Counted from the stretch's first letter, positions 1 to 9,842 are shown. The stretch: DNA of 20,814 nucleotides from Conidiobolus incongruus B7586 (GCA_000697335.1 JNEM01010549.1:1-20814), one strand, 5' to 3'. Notes: generated by a model not told the origin, from the letters alone. Translations and numbers: made by a program.

Positions 1-1080
1 TTAAACTAAATAATAATCATCAAAAGTTTTTTATTTTAATATTAATAAAACTTAACTATAAACCCTTTAAAATCATTTAAAATTTATAAGTAGTTTTTAA
101 TACTATAATATTATTTAAATTAATAATTTATTATTAGGTAAATTATTTTAAAGTTAAAAAAGAAATTATTTAAAACCTATTAAAATTTAAAAAACTAACT
201 TTAACTATTATTTTTTTAATTATTAATAAAATGAAAAAATATATTAAAAAATGCTTTCTTATTTTAATTAAAAAATTATTTAAATATTTTATATATATTA
301 AAGTTTAAACTCAAATTAATAAATAAAAATATAAAATAAATATCTTATAATTGAATTAAAGCTTAAAAAAAGTTAAAATAGTTATTATTAAATAAAACTT
401 ATTAAAATATTATTAAAAGCTTAAACCTTTATAATAAATAATTATAATTGATGAATCTTAAATTTTTATATATAACCTTTTATTAAAATACAAATTAAAA
501 CATTAGATTAAGTTAAATTAACTTTTTTTATAAATCTTTTTAAATAAATATTATATTAATAAGTGAATATTAATTATTATAATAAATTATAATATTATAT
601 ACTATTTTTATTTAATTTATAAAGGAAAATTAATTAATACTAAACTTTATATTATTTTTTTTAAATAAAAATATTTTTAATTAGTGTTTTTTATATATTT
701 TAAAAAACCTATTATTTTATATGATAATTATAAAATATATCAATTTAAAGCTGTAAAAATCTTTTTAATTAAAAATAACTAGAAAAAACTACTACATCTA
801 GTATATTTTTTAAATTATAACTTATATGATTATAATTACTTTAGGTAATTAAAAAACTAACTTATAAAAAAGAAAATTTCTATAAAAAAATTTAATTAGT
901 TTGTAAAACATTAAATTTTAATCTTTAATAAAAAAACTGTATTTTAAATATTAAAAGTTTGTTAAAAATATAACAAAAAGTATTAATAGTAAAAAAAAAC
1001 TATTAAATTTATATTATATATTTATTTTTATATATTATATATTAATATGTTTATTTATTTTTAATCACAAAAAATTCCCA
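1..1080. other. Extremely AT-rich block depleted in CA/TG dinucleotides, no gene seen
   Basis: No reading frame of useful length is seen on either strand. A hand count over 1-1020 finds only about 10 CA and 12 TG dinucleotides, while TA is everywhere and CT/AG survive at roughly three to four per 60 bases. In the next 240 bases (1081-1320) the count is about 13 CA and 8 TG, so CA/TG density rises four- to five-fold at the boundary. The pattern matches decay by C-to-T change in CpA context, as known for repeat-induced point mutation in some fungi. The block may be a mutated repeat, but no parent element can be recognised. Confidence 0.6.
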
Positions 1081-2160
1081 TTATTAAAAATATAAAGTAA
1101 TATTACTAAAAGAAAACATAACTATTAAACAATACAAAAGTTAATTATATTTTAACTCAAAGTCATATAATAAAAACATATATCAATTGATCTATTTACT
1201 CTTGTAATTATTAATTGAGTTATTTGAATTTGCTTAAATCAATTGATAATTATGATCTAAGAAACTATATTAACCATACTTTCAAAAAATTTCACAAAAA
1301 TTTTGACTTTTCAAAGTATATGATGTAAGGTAAATATTGTGACTATAATAAAGAGCTTATAGTACCTGTAATGTATATTGATCTATTATGTTTTTTATTA
1401 CAAGTGGTATAAAACATTCTTCTTATTGTATACATAATTCAATTTTTATAATATAACAAAAATTGAAAAATTTCAGTTTAATATCTATTTGGTATCATAT
1501 TGACAAAATTAATGTTACAACCAAAACAAATAAATTATTTCATCCTATTGGTACATATTAATAATTTGAAATTTTTATTTAAAATCATTTTTACCAAATT
1601 AATTTTTATTTAATAATAAAAGGAAACAATTAATCTAGATTAATATGAAAATAAAGATGAATAGAAGGATCAAGGATAATGGTTTAAAATAATCTTGAGT
1701 CGTTATCTGTATTGACAATAGTTTATGTAATTGTTAAAATGCTAAATTAATATAATATCATGTAATATATGATATTAATTCTTATGTATGAAATATTTGA
1801 ACTGACTGATATACTATATTTGTTTAAATTCTATCAAATTATAATATATCAATTTCGATAAAATAAATACAGGTAAATTATAAATATACAACATAGTAAA
1901 TTATTAATAAGTATATCATTATTTTTAATTTAAGCTAAAATGAGATCAAGAGCAAAGTTTATAAATGATAATATGCAATACGGTAAAATACTTGTTTCAA
2001 AATGTGTCAAGAAATAAAAGGTGAAAATGTGAATGGTTAGAGAGACTATCGTAAGTTGATTTATATCAATAAATAGAGTAATAATTCTGATTTAACCAAA
2101 TCAAAGTCAACTGTTTAAGGAAATTTAAATATTGTTAATACAGAACGGTAGATTTTGGAA
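1081..2160. other. Intergenic region with ordinary AT-rich composition
   Basis: No gene is supported here. Dinucleotide use is like the rest of the window's spacers. A small inverted repeat (AATATCAT / ATGATATT, 7-base loop) lies near 1754-1776. A 25-codon frame beginning at 1939 is too short to call. The right edge is the 3' flank of the KEN-box gene on the minus strand. Confidence 0.5.
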
Positions 2161-3038
2161 TTATAAAAATTCATTAGGGACAAGGGTTCTTCGATGTCTT
2201 CGAGGAAATGGTTGTTTACCAATAGGTCGAGGAATGCGGCATTTGAATTTTCGGTTGAGTGAAGCGACAGATAATTGGCGAATCGAAGCATCAACTAAAG
2301 CAATGCCAGCTAGTTGAAAATATTATAGTTAAACACAAAGTATATAAAAATAGGTTATAATATAATTACCCAAATTGTTTTGATGATCAGTGATTGAATT
2401 ATCAGAAAACATGGGTACAGGATCAATATATATAGAATCCAACTTTTCATTTTCTGGAGGAAAAATGTCATCAAGAGATAAATTGAAATTATCTTGATTT
2501 ATAGGGCTAAAGTCAGATATATTGGTAGTCGGAACTATAATATCTTCATCCAATGGAAAATCAAAGTTAGGTGGCTCTGATGCATCTAAATAAAATATTC
2601 ATGATTAAAAAACCAACTAAGGATACTAAAGTATATACCAATTGATGGTGGCATGTACTCAATTGCAAATTCATCAGTAGAATAATGGCTATTTTCGGCG
2701 GAATTAATTAGTTGATTAGTAACTTTGTTTTGTTCCAGTGTATTCAAGATAGGTGGCGAATTAGTGATATCTTTTACTAGTTGATCCTGGTATCTATTTT
2801 CATTTTTTTGTGCGTTTTTGAAGGCATCGGCTATATCAAATTTAAAAAATAAAGATAAGAATATAAATGGACAATATTAAATTAAAAAAATACCATTTTC
2901 AGCATAATTGGGTTTTAGTGGGTTAGAAGTAGAGTTAAAAGCATTTTTAACTGTATTTGTATTATTAAAAATACTAGCATATTGTATAGGGTTTTCTTTA
3001 TTTAATTGAGTTTCGCTATTAAATCGTCGATGTGACAT
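2161..3038 (-). CDS. KEN-box protein of unknown family (four exons, 233 aa)
   Basis: Four minus-strand exons join into one frame: 3038-2894, 2830-2639, 2585-2370 and 2309-2161. Introns of 63, 53 and 60 bp all begin GTA, end AG and are phase 1. The start is the ATG at 3038, in a 5' region shared with QCR2; the stop is TAA at 2163-2161. The product starts MSHRRFNSETQLNKENPIQY, with a KEN box at residues 14-16. Residues ~30-115 are Asn/Ser-rich and look disordered. Residues ~115-180 are acidic and rich in Asp, Pro and Ile. The C-terminus (195-225) is strongly basic and carries an RxxL (R224-L227, RRTL) that could be a weak D-box. KEN and D-box are known degrons of the anaphase-promoting complex, and the order KEN, acidic middle, short tail recalls securins, but I recognise no family. 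Function is inferred from motifs only. Confidence 0.75.
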
Positions 3039-3259
3039 TTTAATAATTAATTATGATGATTTAATATCTAAAGACTGAATCTGATTTCTTTATATAGTTT
3101 TTTTCGTTCAGTTGATGTTTATTTTATCTATGGGATTAATTTGTGATGTTTGATTGATTAGATGAATTTTCAATATCTTAAACAGATAATTGTGATTTGA
3201 TCACTTCACAATCTTAACAAGGTTGCTACAGATAAATTTTATACTACCTAAAATCAAAA
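3039..3259. promoter_or_regulatory. Shared divergent promoter region, KEN-box gene / QCR2
   Basis: The start codons of two divergent genes are separated by 221 bp, so both core promoters must lie here or overlap the flanking exons. A TATA-like run (TTATATAG) is seen near 3090-3098. No other element is recognisable. Co-regulation is possible but not shown. Confidence 0.5.
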
Positions 3260-4693
3260 ATGTTGACTCGTTCATTAAAGCAAATCAAATCTGTTAATTT
3301 GACTACTAGAGGCTACGCCACTTCTGCTTCTTCCATCAACATCTCTTCTACTCAATCTGGAGTCAAGATTGCCTCTCAAGATAATAACTCTCCCATTTCT
3401 ACCCTCTCTCTCATCACTAAAGCTGGTAGTAGATTTGAAGGCAACAACTTAGGTCTCAGTCACTACTTGAAGAATTTTTCTTTCAAGGTATAATTCATTC
3501 GAACTTTTTTTCGAATTTGTCTAATCATTTTTCAATTGATTTTTAATTCTGATCAATTAGGCTACTGATAAGCGCACTGGTTTCAGTATCATTCGTGAAA
3601 CTGAACTCCAAGGTGGAAGTTTGTCTGTTTCTAATACCCGTGAACATTTAATTTATACCGCTCAGTTCTTCCGTGAAGATGCTCCTTACTTTATTAAGCT
3701 CTTGGCTCAAGCTGCTACTAAGGGCAAATACCACCATTATACTTTCGGTGAAGTCAACCAACAAGTTGCTGCTGAAAGCTCTTCCGCTTCATTAGAAACT
3801 CACTTATTAGATCAAGCTCATCAAGTTGCTTTCCGTCATGGTTTAGCCAATCCCGTCTTAGCTCAACCCACCAACAGAGTTACTGTCGAAGATATTGAAA
3901 ACTTTGCTCAAGCTACTACTGGTGCTGAATCCACTTTGCTCGTTGCTAATAATGTTGATGCTGATCTCCTTGTCAGTGAAGCTTCTGAACAATTTGAAGG
4001 TATTCCTTCTACTGCCTCTGTTGCTGCTATCTCCTCCAAATATTTCGGTGGTGAAAGTCGTCAAGCTGTTGCTGGTCCCCTTTCCCATGTTGCTGTTGCT
4101 TTCGAAGGTGCTTCTCTTACCTCTAGCGAATATCCCGTTTTCCAAATCCTTCGTCAAATTTTAGGTGGTAACAAATACGTCAAATGGGGTAATGGATCCT
4201 CCTCTTTGGCTCAGCTTGCTCAATCTAATGGTACTCAAACCTCTGCTGAAGCCTTTAACTTCGGTTACAGCGATGCTGGTTTATTCGGTTTAGTCTTGTC
4301 TGCCCCTCACAGCCAAATCTCCGCCTTTACCCAATCCTCCCTCTCTGAAATCACCAAATTAGGTTCTCAAGTATCTGATGAAGTCTTAAAGAAGGCTATT
4401 TCTCAAGCTAAATTTGAAGTTTTATCTGCTTCTGAAAATCAATTGACTTTCAACCACCAAATTGGTTTACAATTGGCTCCTCAAGGCGCTCAAGTTTCCG
4501 ATGTTATCTCTAAATTGGATGGTGTCACTGCTGCTGATATTTCTAAGGTAATATTTTGAATTCTTTATATCTAAATTTGTAATAATAATGTTAATTTTTT
4601 TAGTTGGTTAAGAAACTTGGTGAATCCAAGCCTACTTTGGCTGCTTTCGGTGACCTCACTCAATTGCCCTACGCTGATCAACTTAAACTCTGA
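3260..4693 (+). CDS. QCR2: Ubiquinol-cytochrome c reductase core protein 2, mitochondrial
   Basis: This is the core 2 subunit of respiratory complex III on the matrix side of the inner mitochondrial membrane. Exons 3260-3487, 3561-4547 and 4604-4693 join in phase 0 across introns of 73 and 56 bp, giving 434 residues, between yeast QCR2 and the longer animal protein. The first ~25 residues are basic and Ser/Thr-rich with RGYAT, a plausible presequence and cleavage area. The M16 peptidase fold is visible in GLSHYLKN, then in LQGGSLSVSNTREHLIYTAQ and the second-domain ILGGNKYVKWGNGSSSLAQ. The catalytic HxxEH zinc motif is absent, as expected for a non-catalytic core 2 protein. Codon use is strongly biased (GCT, TCT/TCC, CAA, GGT, AAG), unlike neighbouring genes, as expected for abundant expression. 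Confidence 0.95.
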
Positions 4694-4816
4694 ATGAATA
4701 AATACCAACATCATTTTCAAGTGGAAATAACTAATCATTATGTTTAGAACAGCCACTTTTTATTAAATAAAACAATTTAATTCAATTATTATAAATATAC
4801 ATCACATTTTCATTGA

Positions 4817-4998
4817 TACTTCATCTTGCTAACGCTTTGCATTTATTATTTTTTAGATTTATCGGTTGAATTAAGTAATCATTCCAATTTTAACTCTGAT
4901 ATATTAATTGATATTACCAATATTGTTGACTTTATTAGTACATATTCAAAATTCGATAAATATATCATCTATGATCTACACTCAAATATTATTAGGTA
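4817..4998 (+). other. Exon-like open fragment, possible gene relic
   Basis: A 60-codon stop-free stretch has a protein-like part from about 4857: DLSVELSNHSNFNSDILID, then a run ending IYDLHSNIIR. It starts directly after TTATTATTTTTTAG, a good acceptor, and ends AG|GTAAAT at 4994/4995, a good donor, so it has the shape of an internal exon of about 138 bp. I find no start codon and no matching exon on either side. It may be a remnant of a lost host gene, part of an unannotated gene, or chance in AT-rich DNA. Confidence 0.2.
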
Positions 4999-5726
4999 AA
5001 TCTATATCTTTTTAATAACAATGATCATATAAGTATCATATTTAATGTGTAATATATCTTGGAATTTGTTTTAAGTTATGCTTTATCCAGCTTAATTTAT
5101 AATAGAAATATGAATTTATGATATTATGTTCACATGTATTTTAATGATTTTGATTTATTAAAGATATATATAGATATTGAAACCATTATTACAGGGTTTC
5201 GCAATGATTTTGTCGCGTTTTTTTTTCATTCTCAATTATGAGTTTGATGCAAATAATTGCATGAACCCTTGTTCAAATGTTATTGCAATTTGCCCAATTT
5301 ATATTTATTAATTATTATATGATTTGAATTAATATATTACTAATATATGCTTCGGAAACTTTATTGTGAATTTTGTTTTAAATCTGATAAAATAAAAGTT
5401 AGATTTGCTGAAATTTTTCATTGCATTATCATTAATTTTATTATCCAACTCATAATACGAATATATACAATCATTATTGCAAAAATATTTTGAAAAATTT
5501 TTACTAAATTTACTTCAATAAGAATAATTCAAAGTTATTTAAAATATCCATATTTTAATATATTAATGAAAAGAATAATATGAAAAGAACAAATTGTATC
5601 AACTCTCATTACAAACTTAAAATCTTAAAATTCTGAAAATTTGATAAAATTTAAACTTATCTAACTGCGAGCTTTTTAAACAAATAATCTATATCTAAAA
5701 TTTTATAGGAATATATTTGAGTTAGA

Positions 5727-5989
5727 TGACTGGTTGTAAATCAATTGAAACAATATGGAAAGAAAATCAAATGTACCAGTGTAATTAAATTGAATTTCAA
5801 GTGATTTTAAAAGATGGGGATAGAATCATGAAGAGAGTGTATAACATAAGTTTTGATCTTAATGGAAAAAATCAATTATTGATATATTCAGATCAGGTCG
5901 AAAAGTTTAAATTATATCCAAAATATCATATATATTTATTCAAGCTGTATATATGTAAAATCAGTGATATAATATTTATAATTGTATAA
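5727..5989 (+). pseudogene. Possible decayed small gene
   Basis: An ATG at about 5727 opens a frame MTGCKSIETIWKENQMYQCN that meets one TAA near 5787. The same frame then stays open from there to a TAA at 5987-5989, reading IEFQVILKDGDRIMKRVYNI and onward. Two adjacent stretches in one frame with ordinary amino-acid composition suggest a host gene with one stop, or two exons whose intron I cannot place. No family is recognised. The second half becomes Ile/Tyr-rich, as expected of untranslated AT-rich DNA, so only the first ~45 codons after the stop look protein-like. Confidence 0.2.
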
Positions 5990-5998
5990 ATATTATAT
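5967..5998. repeat. Perfect 14-bp inverted repeat, 4-base loop
   Basis: ATATAATATTTATA at 5967-5980 is followed by the loop ATTG and its exact reverse complement at 5985-5998. The arms are pure A/T. It overlaps the last codons of the fragment ending at 5989 and could form a cruciform or an RNA hairpin. Confidence 0.75.
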
Positions 5999-6538
5999 TT
6001 AGAATCCAAAAATTCCGGAAAAAAGTGTCATTAGTATATTTAATCATTTATACTTAATTAATATATCAAGATTCAAATCCAATCAATCAGAAATATGAAA
6101 AATTTTTTTCAAAGGATCTTAATTAGATTTTTAAATATTAAAAATATCTACTTTGTTTGAATAAAAATATATTATTCTCAGTATTCTCTTTGGTCTTTGT
6201 TAATAGACTTGAAATGAATATTGATTTGAAACAAACATTAATATTTTCTAGCCAGATTCAAATTACTTGGTTAAAAATAAATTAAATATTTAGCAATCAT
6301 TTATAAATTTTATAATTTGGTTTATTTGAGTTCAATCAAACTACTGGATTGATCGCAAACAATTTAAACCTTTGATTGTTAGTAAAATGTATTAATACCA
6401 AGAATGCAGTAATTAATATGAAAAAGAAAGGTTATGTGACCATTTTGGTAAAAGCAAAATTAATATCAGCAGTCTTAGAATGAATATATAACCATATTTT
6501 ATCATTATAAAATGTAGAATTAGTTTCAATATTTTCTA

Positions 6539-6541
<3 letters not shown>

Positions 6542-6577
<36 letters not shown>
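6542..6577. repeat. (TA)18 microsatellite
   Basis: Eighteen uninterrupted TA units lie about 240 bp upstream of the small secreted-protein gene. The tract ends in AATT. Its length equals that of the other long AT tract in the window, at 18853-18888. Confidence 0.95.
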
Positions 6578-6581
<4 letters not shown>

Positions 6582-6743
6582 TTTTGATTATGGATTATAC
6601 ATTTGATTGAAACGAACTCATGAATTTAGTATTTAGATACTTCTAAAACTGAGTCAAAATTATATTGAGCAAAATTAAACAGTCATATATCTCAACACAG
6701 TTGATCAAACATTCATCAAGCAATATTAGATTACGACAACTCA

Positions 6744-6751
6744 TATAAATA
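6744..6751 (+). promoter_or_regulatory. TATA-box candidate for the small secreted-protein gene
   Basis: TATAAATA lies 75 bp upstream of the ATG at 6819, a fitting distance for a fungal core promoter with a short 5' leader. In AT-rich DNA such a match has limited weight. Confidence 0.4.
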
Positions 6752-6818
6752 CAGTCAATCTATTCAATATTACAACATTTAAATAATTTCAATTCCTACA
6801 TCTTTGTATCATATCATC

Positions 6819-7082
6819 ATGCATATCATTAACATAATAACATCTTGTATTCTATTATTAGCTCAGAATTATTTCGCTCAAGATGGTTCTTCCACTCAAC
6901 AATCTAAGGGCGGGCCAATCATTCTTAATGCGGGAAGTTCGGGCACTGTGAACCAAGGGTCTGCTCAGAATGTCCATCAATATGATTATGCTCCTTGGTA
7001 TATATATGCTCCCTACGCTCCTATTCACCAAGGAATATATCCTTATCCCTTCCCTCCACACCCGTATTATGGTTATTACTAA
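6819..7082 (+). CDS. Small secreted Tyr/Pro-rich protein (87 aa), family unknown
   Basis: A single-exon frame starts at the ATG at 6819. The first ~20 residues (MHIINIITSCILLLAQNYFA) make a clear signal peptide, with likely cleavage near AQNYFA|QD. The mature protein of ~65 residues has two parts: a Gly/Ser/Gln/Asn-rich stretch (residues ~27-52, including GGPIILNAGSSGTVNQGSA) and a tail rich in Tyr and Pro with some Trp, Phe and His (residues ~53-87), where APWYIYAPYAPIHQ is followed by YPYPFPPHPYYGYY. It has no cysteine after the signal peptide, unlike most fungal effectors. GC content is clearly above the flanks, which supports real coding. I recognise no family; a cell-wall, adhesive or aggregating surface role is only a guess. 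It lies 136 bp upstream of the LRR membrane protein on the same strand. Confidence 0.75.
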   Translation: MHIINIITSCILLLAQNYFAQDGSSTQQSKGGPIILNAGSSGTVNQGSAQNVHQYDYAPWYIYAPYAPIHQGIYPYPFPPHPYYGYY

Positions 7083-7218
7083 CTTACCCAATTTGTAATT
7101 AATTAATGTCAATAAATATATCAACGAATTAACAACCAACAATATTATATATATAGCAGTTCTAAACTTCAATATTTATATCATTCACATTGACTATTAA
7201 TTTATATTTGATATTATT

Positions 7219-8262
7219 ATGTTTATTAAAGCATTGAAAAATATATATTATAAACTATTTAGGAGAAAATCAGAAAACGTTAGTGAATATGATTCTAATC
7301 ACTATATTTTTCGAAATGATCAGAATCAACTCAAAGCTAAAAAGAATAACAAGCGCGCTAAGAGAAATTTATTATTGTCACTTTTCATCATTTTGATCAT
7401 CTCAAATATAATATTTATTATCTATATCGGGTGTATCATTCCATATACTACTAATTCTAATACTTCAAATTCGCAAATTAAGAATAATCAATTATCAAAA
7501 AGCGAAATTGAAGCAGTTGTCCAGGAGAGTATATGTTTCAACCATGCTCAACATATGAGTAAACAAGACAAAGGCCAAGCGTTTCCATTGTTTGAATTTG
7601 ACTTATGCTCAGAATGTTATCAAACCAACAATGAGTTTCATCAATTCTGTCTTTTTCAATCCTTGTTCAAAAGAGTTCCTAAAGCTTCCCAAGACAAGTT
7701 CCTCAATGGTTGGTTCAAAAGCATTAATATCTGTACCTATGAAAATCTTCGATGCAATGAGCAGAGTCAGCTATTAGAAATCACATTAACTGATCCAATT
7801 ATTCCAACTGAACTACCCTCCAGTGGTTTTAAAAATTTCACCAAATTAAATTCGCTCAATCTGATTGGAAACGTATCAGGAGATCTTGGAGAATTGCCTC
7901 AAACAATTAATAATTTGTATTTGAAAAATACCAAATTGAATATATCATTGAAATCATTGTTTCAATATCCAATATCTCATATTTCATTAATTAACAATAC
8001 TAAGATTCAAGACTTAGAGCAATGGTATCAATTTAAACTCAGTCCTAATGCCACTCATCTATCATTAAACCAACCATCAATCACAATTTCTCAAGTTCAT
8101 TTACTCTCATTCTTATCGAATAATCAACATATTAAACACACTCTGGCTGAGATCAACTTTAAATCAGCTAAAATCGATACAACTCTCATCGAATCAGATA
8201 TAAATCAATTATTAGGTCTTAAAGATATGGGATATGATCAATTACATATCTATTTTCATTAG
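7219..8262 (+). CDS. Type II membrane protein with plant-like leucine-rich repeats (347 aa)
   Basis: The gene is intronless. Residues 1-50 are basic and cytosolic in character (KKNNKRAKR just before the membrane). Residues ~51-76 are one strongly hydrophobic segment (LLLSLFIILIISNIIFIIYI), so a type II topology with a lumenal or external C-terminus is expected. The ectodomain has cysteines at 106, 130, 133, 144, 172 and 179 and at least five N-glycosylation sequons (NFT, NVS, NIS, NNT, NAT). Residues ~165-245 resemble the N-cap and first repeats of plant-type LRR proteins: a C-x6-C cap (ICTYENLRC), then FKNFTKLNSLNLIGN and ELPQTINNLYLKNTKLN. Later repeats are degenerate. Such domains bind ligands or surfaces; no kinase or other signalling domain is present. 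The ligand is unknown. Confidence 0.85.
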   Translation: MFIKALKNIYYKLFRRKSENVSEYDSNHYIFRNDQNQLKAKKNNKRAKRNLLLSLFIILIISNIIFIIYIGCIIPYTTNSNTSNSQIKNNQLSKSEIEAVVQESICFNHAQHMSKQDKGQAFPLFEFDLCSECYQTNNEFHQFCLFQSLFKRVPKASQDKFLNGWFKSINICTYENLRCNEQSQLLEITLTDPIIPTELPSSGFKNFTKLNSLNLIGNVSGDLGELPQTINNLYLKNTKLNISLKSLFQYPISHISLINNTKIQDLEQWYQFKLSPNATHLSLNQPSITISQVHLLSFLSNNQHIKHTLAEINFKSAKIDTTLIESDINQLLGLKDMGYDQLHIYFH

Positions 8263-8574
8263 TTTAATAAATAATATTATTAGTCATATGTGAACCTACT
8301 TTTATTTTACTTTTACATTGTATATAATAACCTTTGATTGTATAAAATGGCTAATATTAAATTAATATGTTTAATGAAGTCATATGATATTTGATTCTAT
8401 TATATCAAATTGTTAAAATCTTGATTATTATTCATATATGTTTTATGGTTTATTTGTATAATATAACCATGATCTGATTGGTTCAATCATCTGATAAATC
8501 GTCACATTTTCATCTCAAACTTTTAAACCCTTCTTTAATTAAAAATCCATCTTTAATTATTTGATTTGTTTGAT
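8263..8574. other. Intergenic region upstream of the aminopeptidase gene
   Basis: These 312 bp hold the LRR gene's 3' end and the promoter of the M28 gene. A TATAAAA lies at 8341-8347, some 230 bp before the next ATG, which is far for a core element unless the leader is long. Nothing else is recognisable. Confidence 0.4.
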
Positions 8575-9842
8575 ATGCTCATCAGTCAACTCGTTTTCCT
8601 AGCTTTAAGCCTTATCAACCCCACTATTAGTGCTCACAGTAGCCGTCAGCGTCCATTCTTGGTAGAGAAAATTACTGACTCTCTGCCTTTCGATTTACAA
8701 CCCAGACTTATTAAAATTTCAGAAAAAGAGGAACCAAAATGGTTGAATCCTTTAGATATTGTTGAACTAAGAGTTAACAATATCAAGTTTATGGACGTTA
8801 CTGATGAGGGAGACATCGAAAGCTTAAGACAAAACCAAGTTTTGAAAACCAAAGACTTTCGTAAGTACAACTTTATTGGTTAGTATTGAGGTATTATATT
8901 TAAGTTATAATTTAGAAATTCCCGATCAAGTCAGACACAACGACGAAGTACAGGAGCATATTGCCAAATTAGATACTTCAGAAATGACTCGCTTTTTAAC
9001 CAAATTCACATCTTTCCCTAACAGATATTATAATGGCGAAAATGGAAGAGCTTCGAGTCAATGGTTATATAATAACTTAAAAGATATCATTGACCAAAAC
9101 AATCGTCAAGATATTACCATTAAAAAGGTTCAACACAGTTTTAAACAAAATAGTATTATTGTCACTATTCCAGGTAGTCAACAAACAGATGAAACAGTTG
9201 TTATCGGCAGTCATCAAGACTCGGTGAACCAGTGGTTACCTTGGTTTGGAAAGGCTCCCGGTGCTGATGACGATGGCAGTGGTACTACTTCCGTCCATGA
9301 AGCTTTCCGAGTCCTCGTTAACGGAAACTTTAAACCAGAGAGGAATGTTGAATTCCATTTCTACGCTGGTGAAGAGGGTGGTTTATTGGGCTCTCAAGAT
9401 ATTGCCAAATCTTATGCGAGAGGACAAAGAAATATTGTTGCCATGATGCACTTCGATATGACTGGTTACTTTGGTAGAACCGAACAAATTGCCGTGGTTA
9501 CCGATCACACAGACCCCGAATTGTCTCAATTTTTAAAGAAATTAATTGCTGCTTATTCCGAGTTGCCTCAGGTTGAATCTCAATGTGGCTATGCTTGTTC
9601 TGATCATGCTTCATGGAATAAGGTAAGCAATTGAACATATCAATTACTATATCATTATTAACCATTATATTTTCATTACATAGTATGGATTCCGCTCTGC
9701 TTTTCCTATTGAAGATCCTAATATTGAAGTAAATCCCAACATCCACAGTCCTAGAGACTTGGTTAGTACCATTAGTTTCCATCATGTTAAAGAATTCTCA
9801 AAGTTGGTCATTGGATTTGCTGTAGAATTATCTCATATTTAG
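8575..9842 (+). CDS. Secreted M28-family zinc aminopeptidase (leucine aminopeptidase type)
   Basis: Exons 8575-8860, 8916-9622 and 9684-9842 encode 383 residues, close to fungal secreted leucine aminopeptidases. Introns are 55 and 61 bp with GTAAGT and GTAAGC donors. The ATG at 8575 is chosen because it directly precedes a signal peptide (residues 1-20, MLISQLVFLALSLINPTISA). Residues ~21-95 look like an inhibitory propeptide. The co-catalytic zinc site is complete by comparison with Vibrio/Aeromonas aminopeptidase: H195 (GSHQDS), D213 (APGADDDGSG), E248 general base and E249 ligand (YAGEEGG), D276 (MMHFDMTGY) and H352 (NPNIHSPRD). C319 and C323 (QCGYACSDH) match the known disulfide. It should remove N-terminal residues from peptides outside the cell. 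It follows two other secretory-pathway genes on the same strand. Confidence 0.95.

Larger units (their letters stand above)
4694..6818. other. Long intergenic region with gene-like fragments and hairpin
   Basis: This 2.1-kb stretch separates QCR2 from the secretory gene tandem. The QCR2 3' flank contains an AATAAA-type signal at about 4764-4769. Two coding-like fragments (4817-4998, 5727-5989), a perfect hairpin (5967-5998) and an (AT)18 tract (6542-6577) are listed separately. The remainder shows no frame, RNA gene or repeat that I can support. Confidence 0.5.

Noticed and set aside
2132-2317. Plus-strand 61-codon frame with a tempting upstream GTAAGT...CAG intron (2051-2143)
   Set aside because: It is antisense to the last exon of the KEN-box gene, whose minus-strand frame continues through three consistent introns; the plus frame has no ATG start and no upstream exon.
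3858-4164. Two overlapping frames on both strands inside QCR2
   Set aside because: Shadows of the biased QCR2 coding sequence; the true frame has clear family similarity.
6858-7172. Minus-strand 104-codon frame over the small secreted-protein gene
   Set aside because: The plus-strand frame has a signal peptide, a TATA-like site upstream and a defined stop; the minus frame has no recognisable features.
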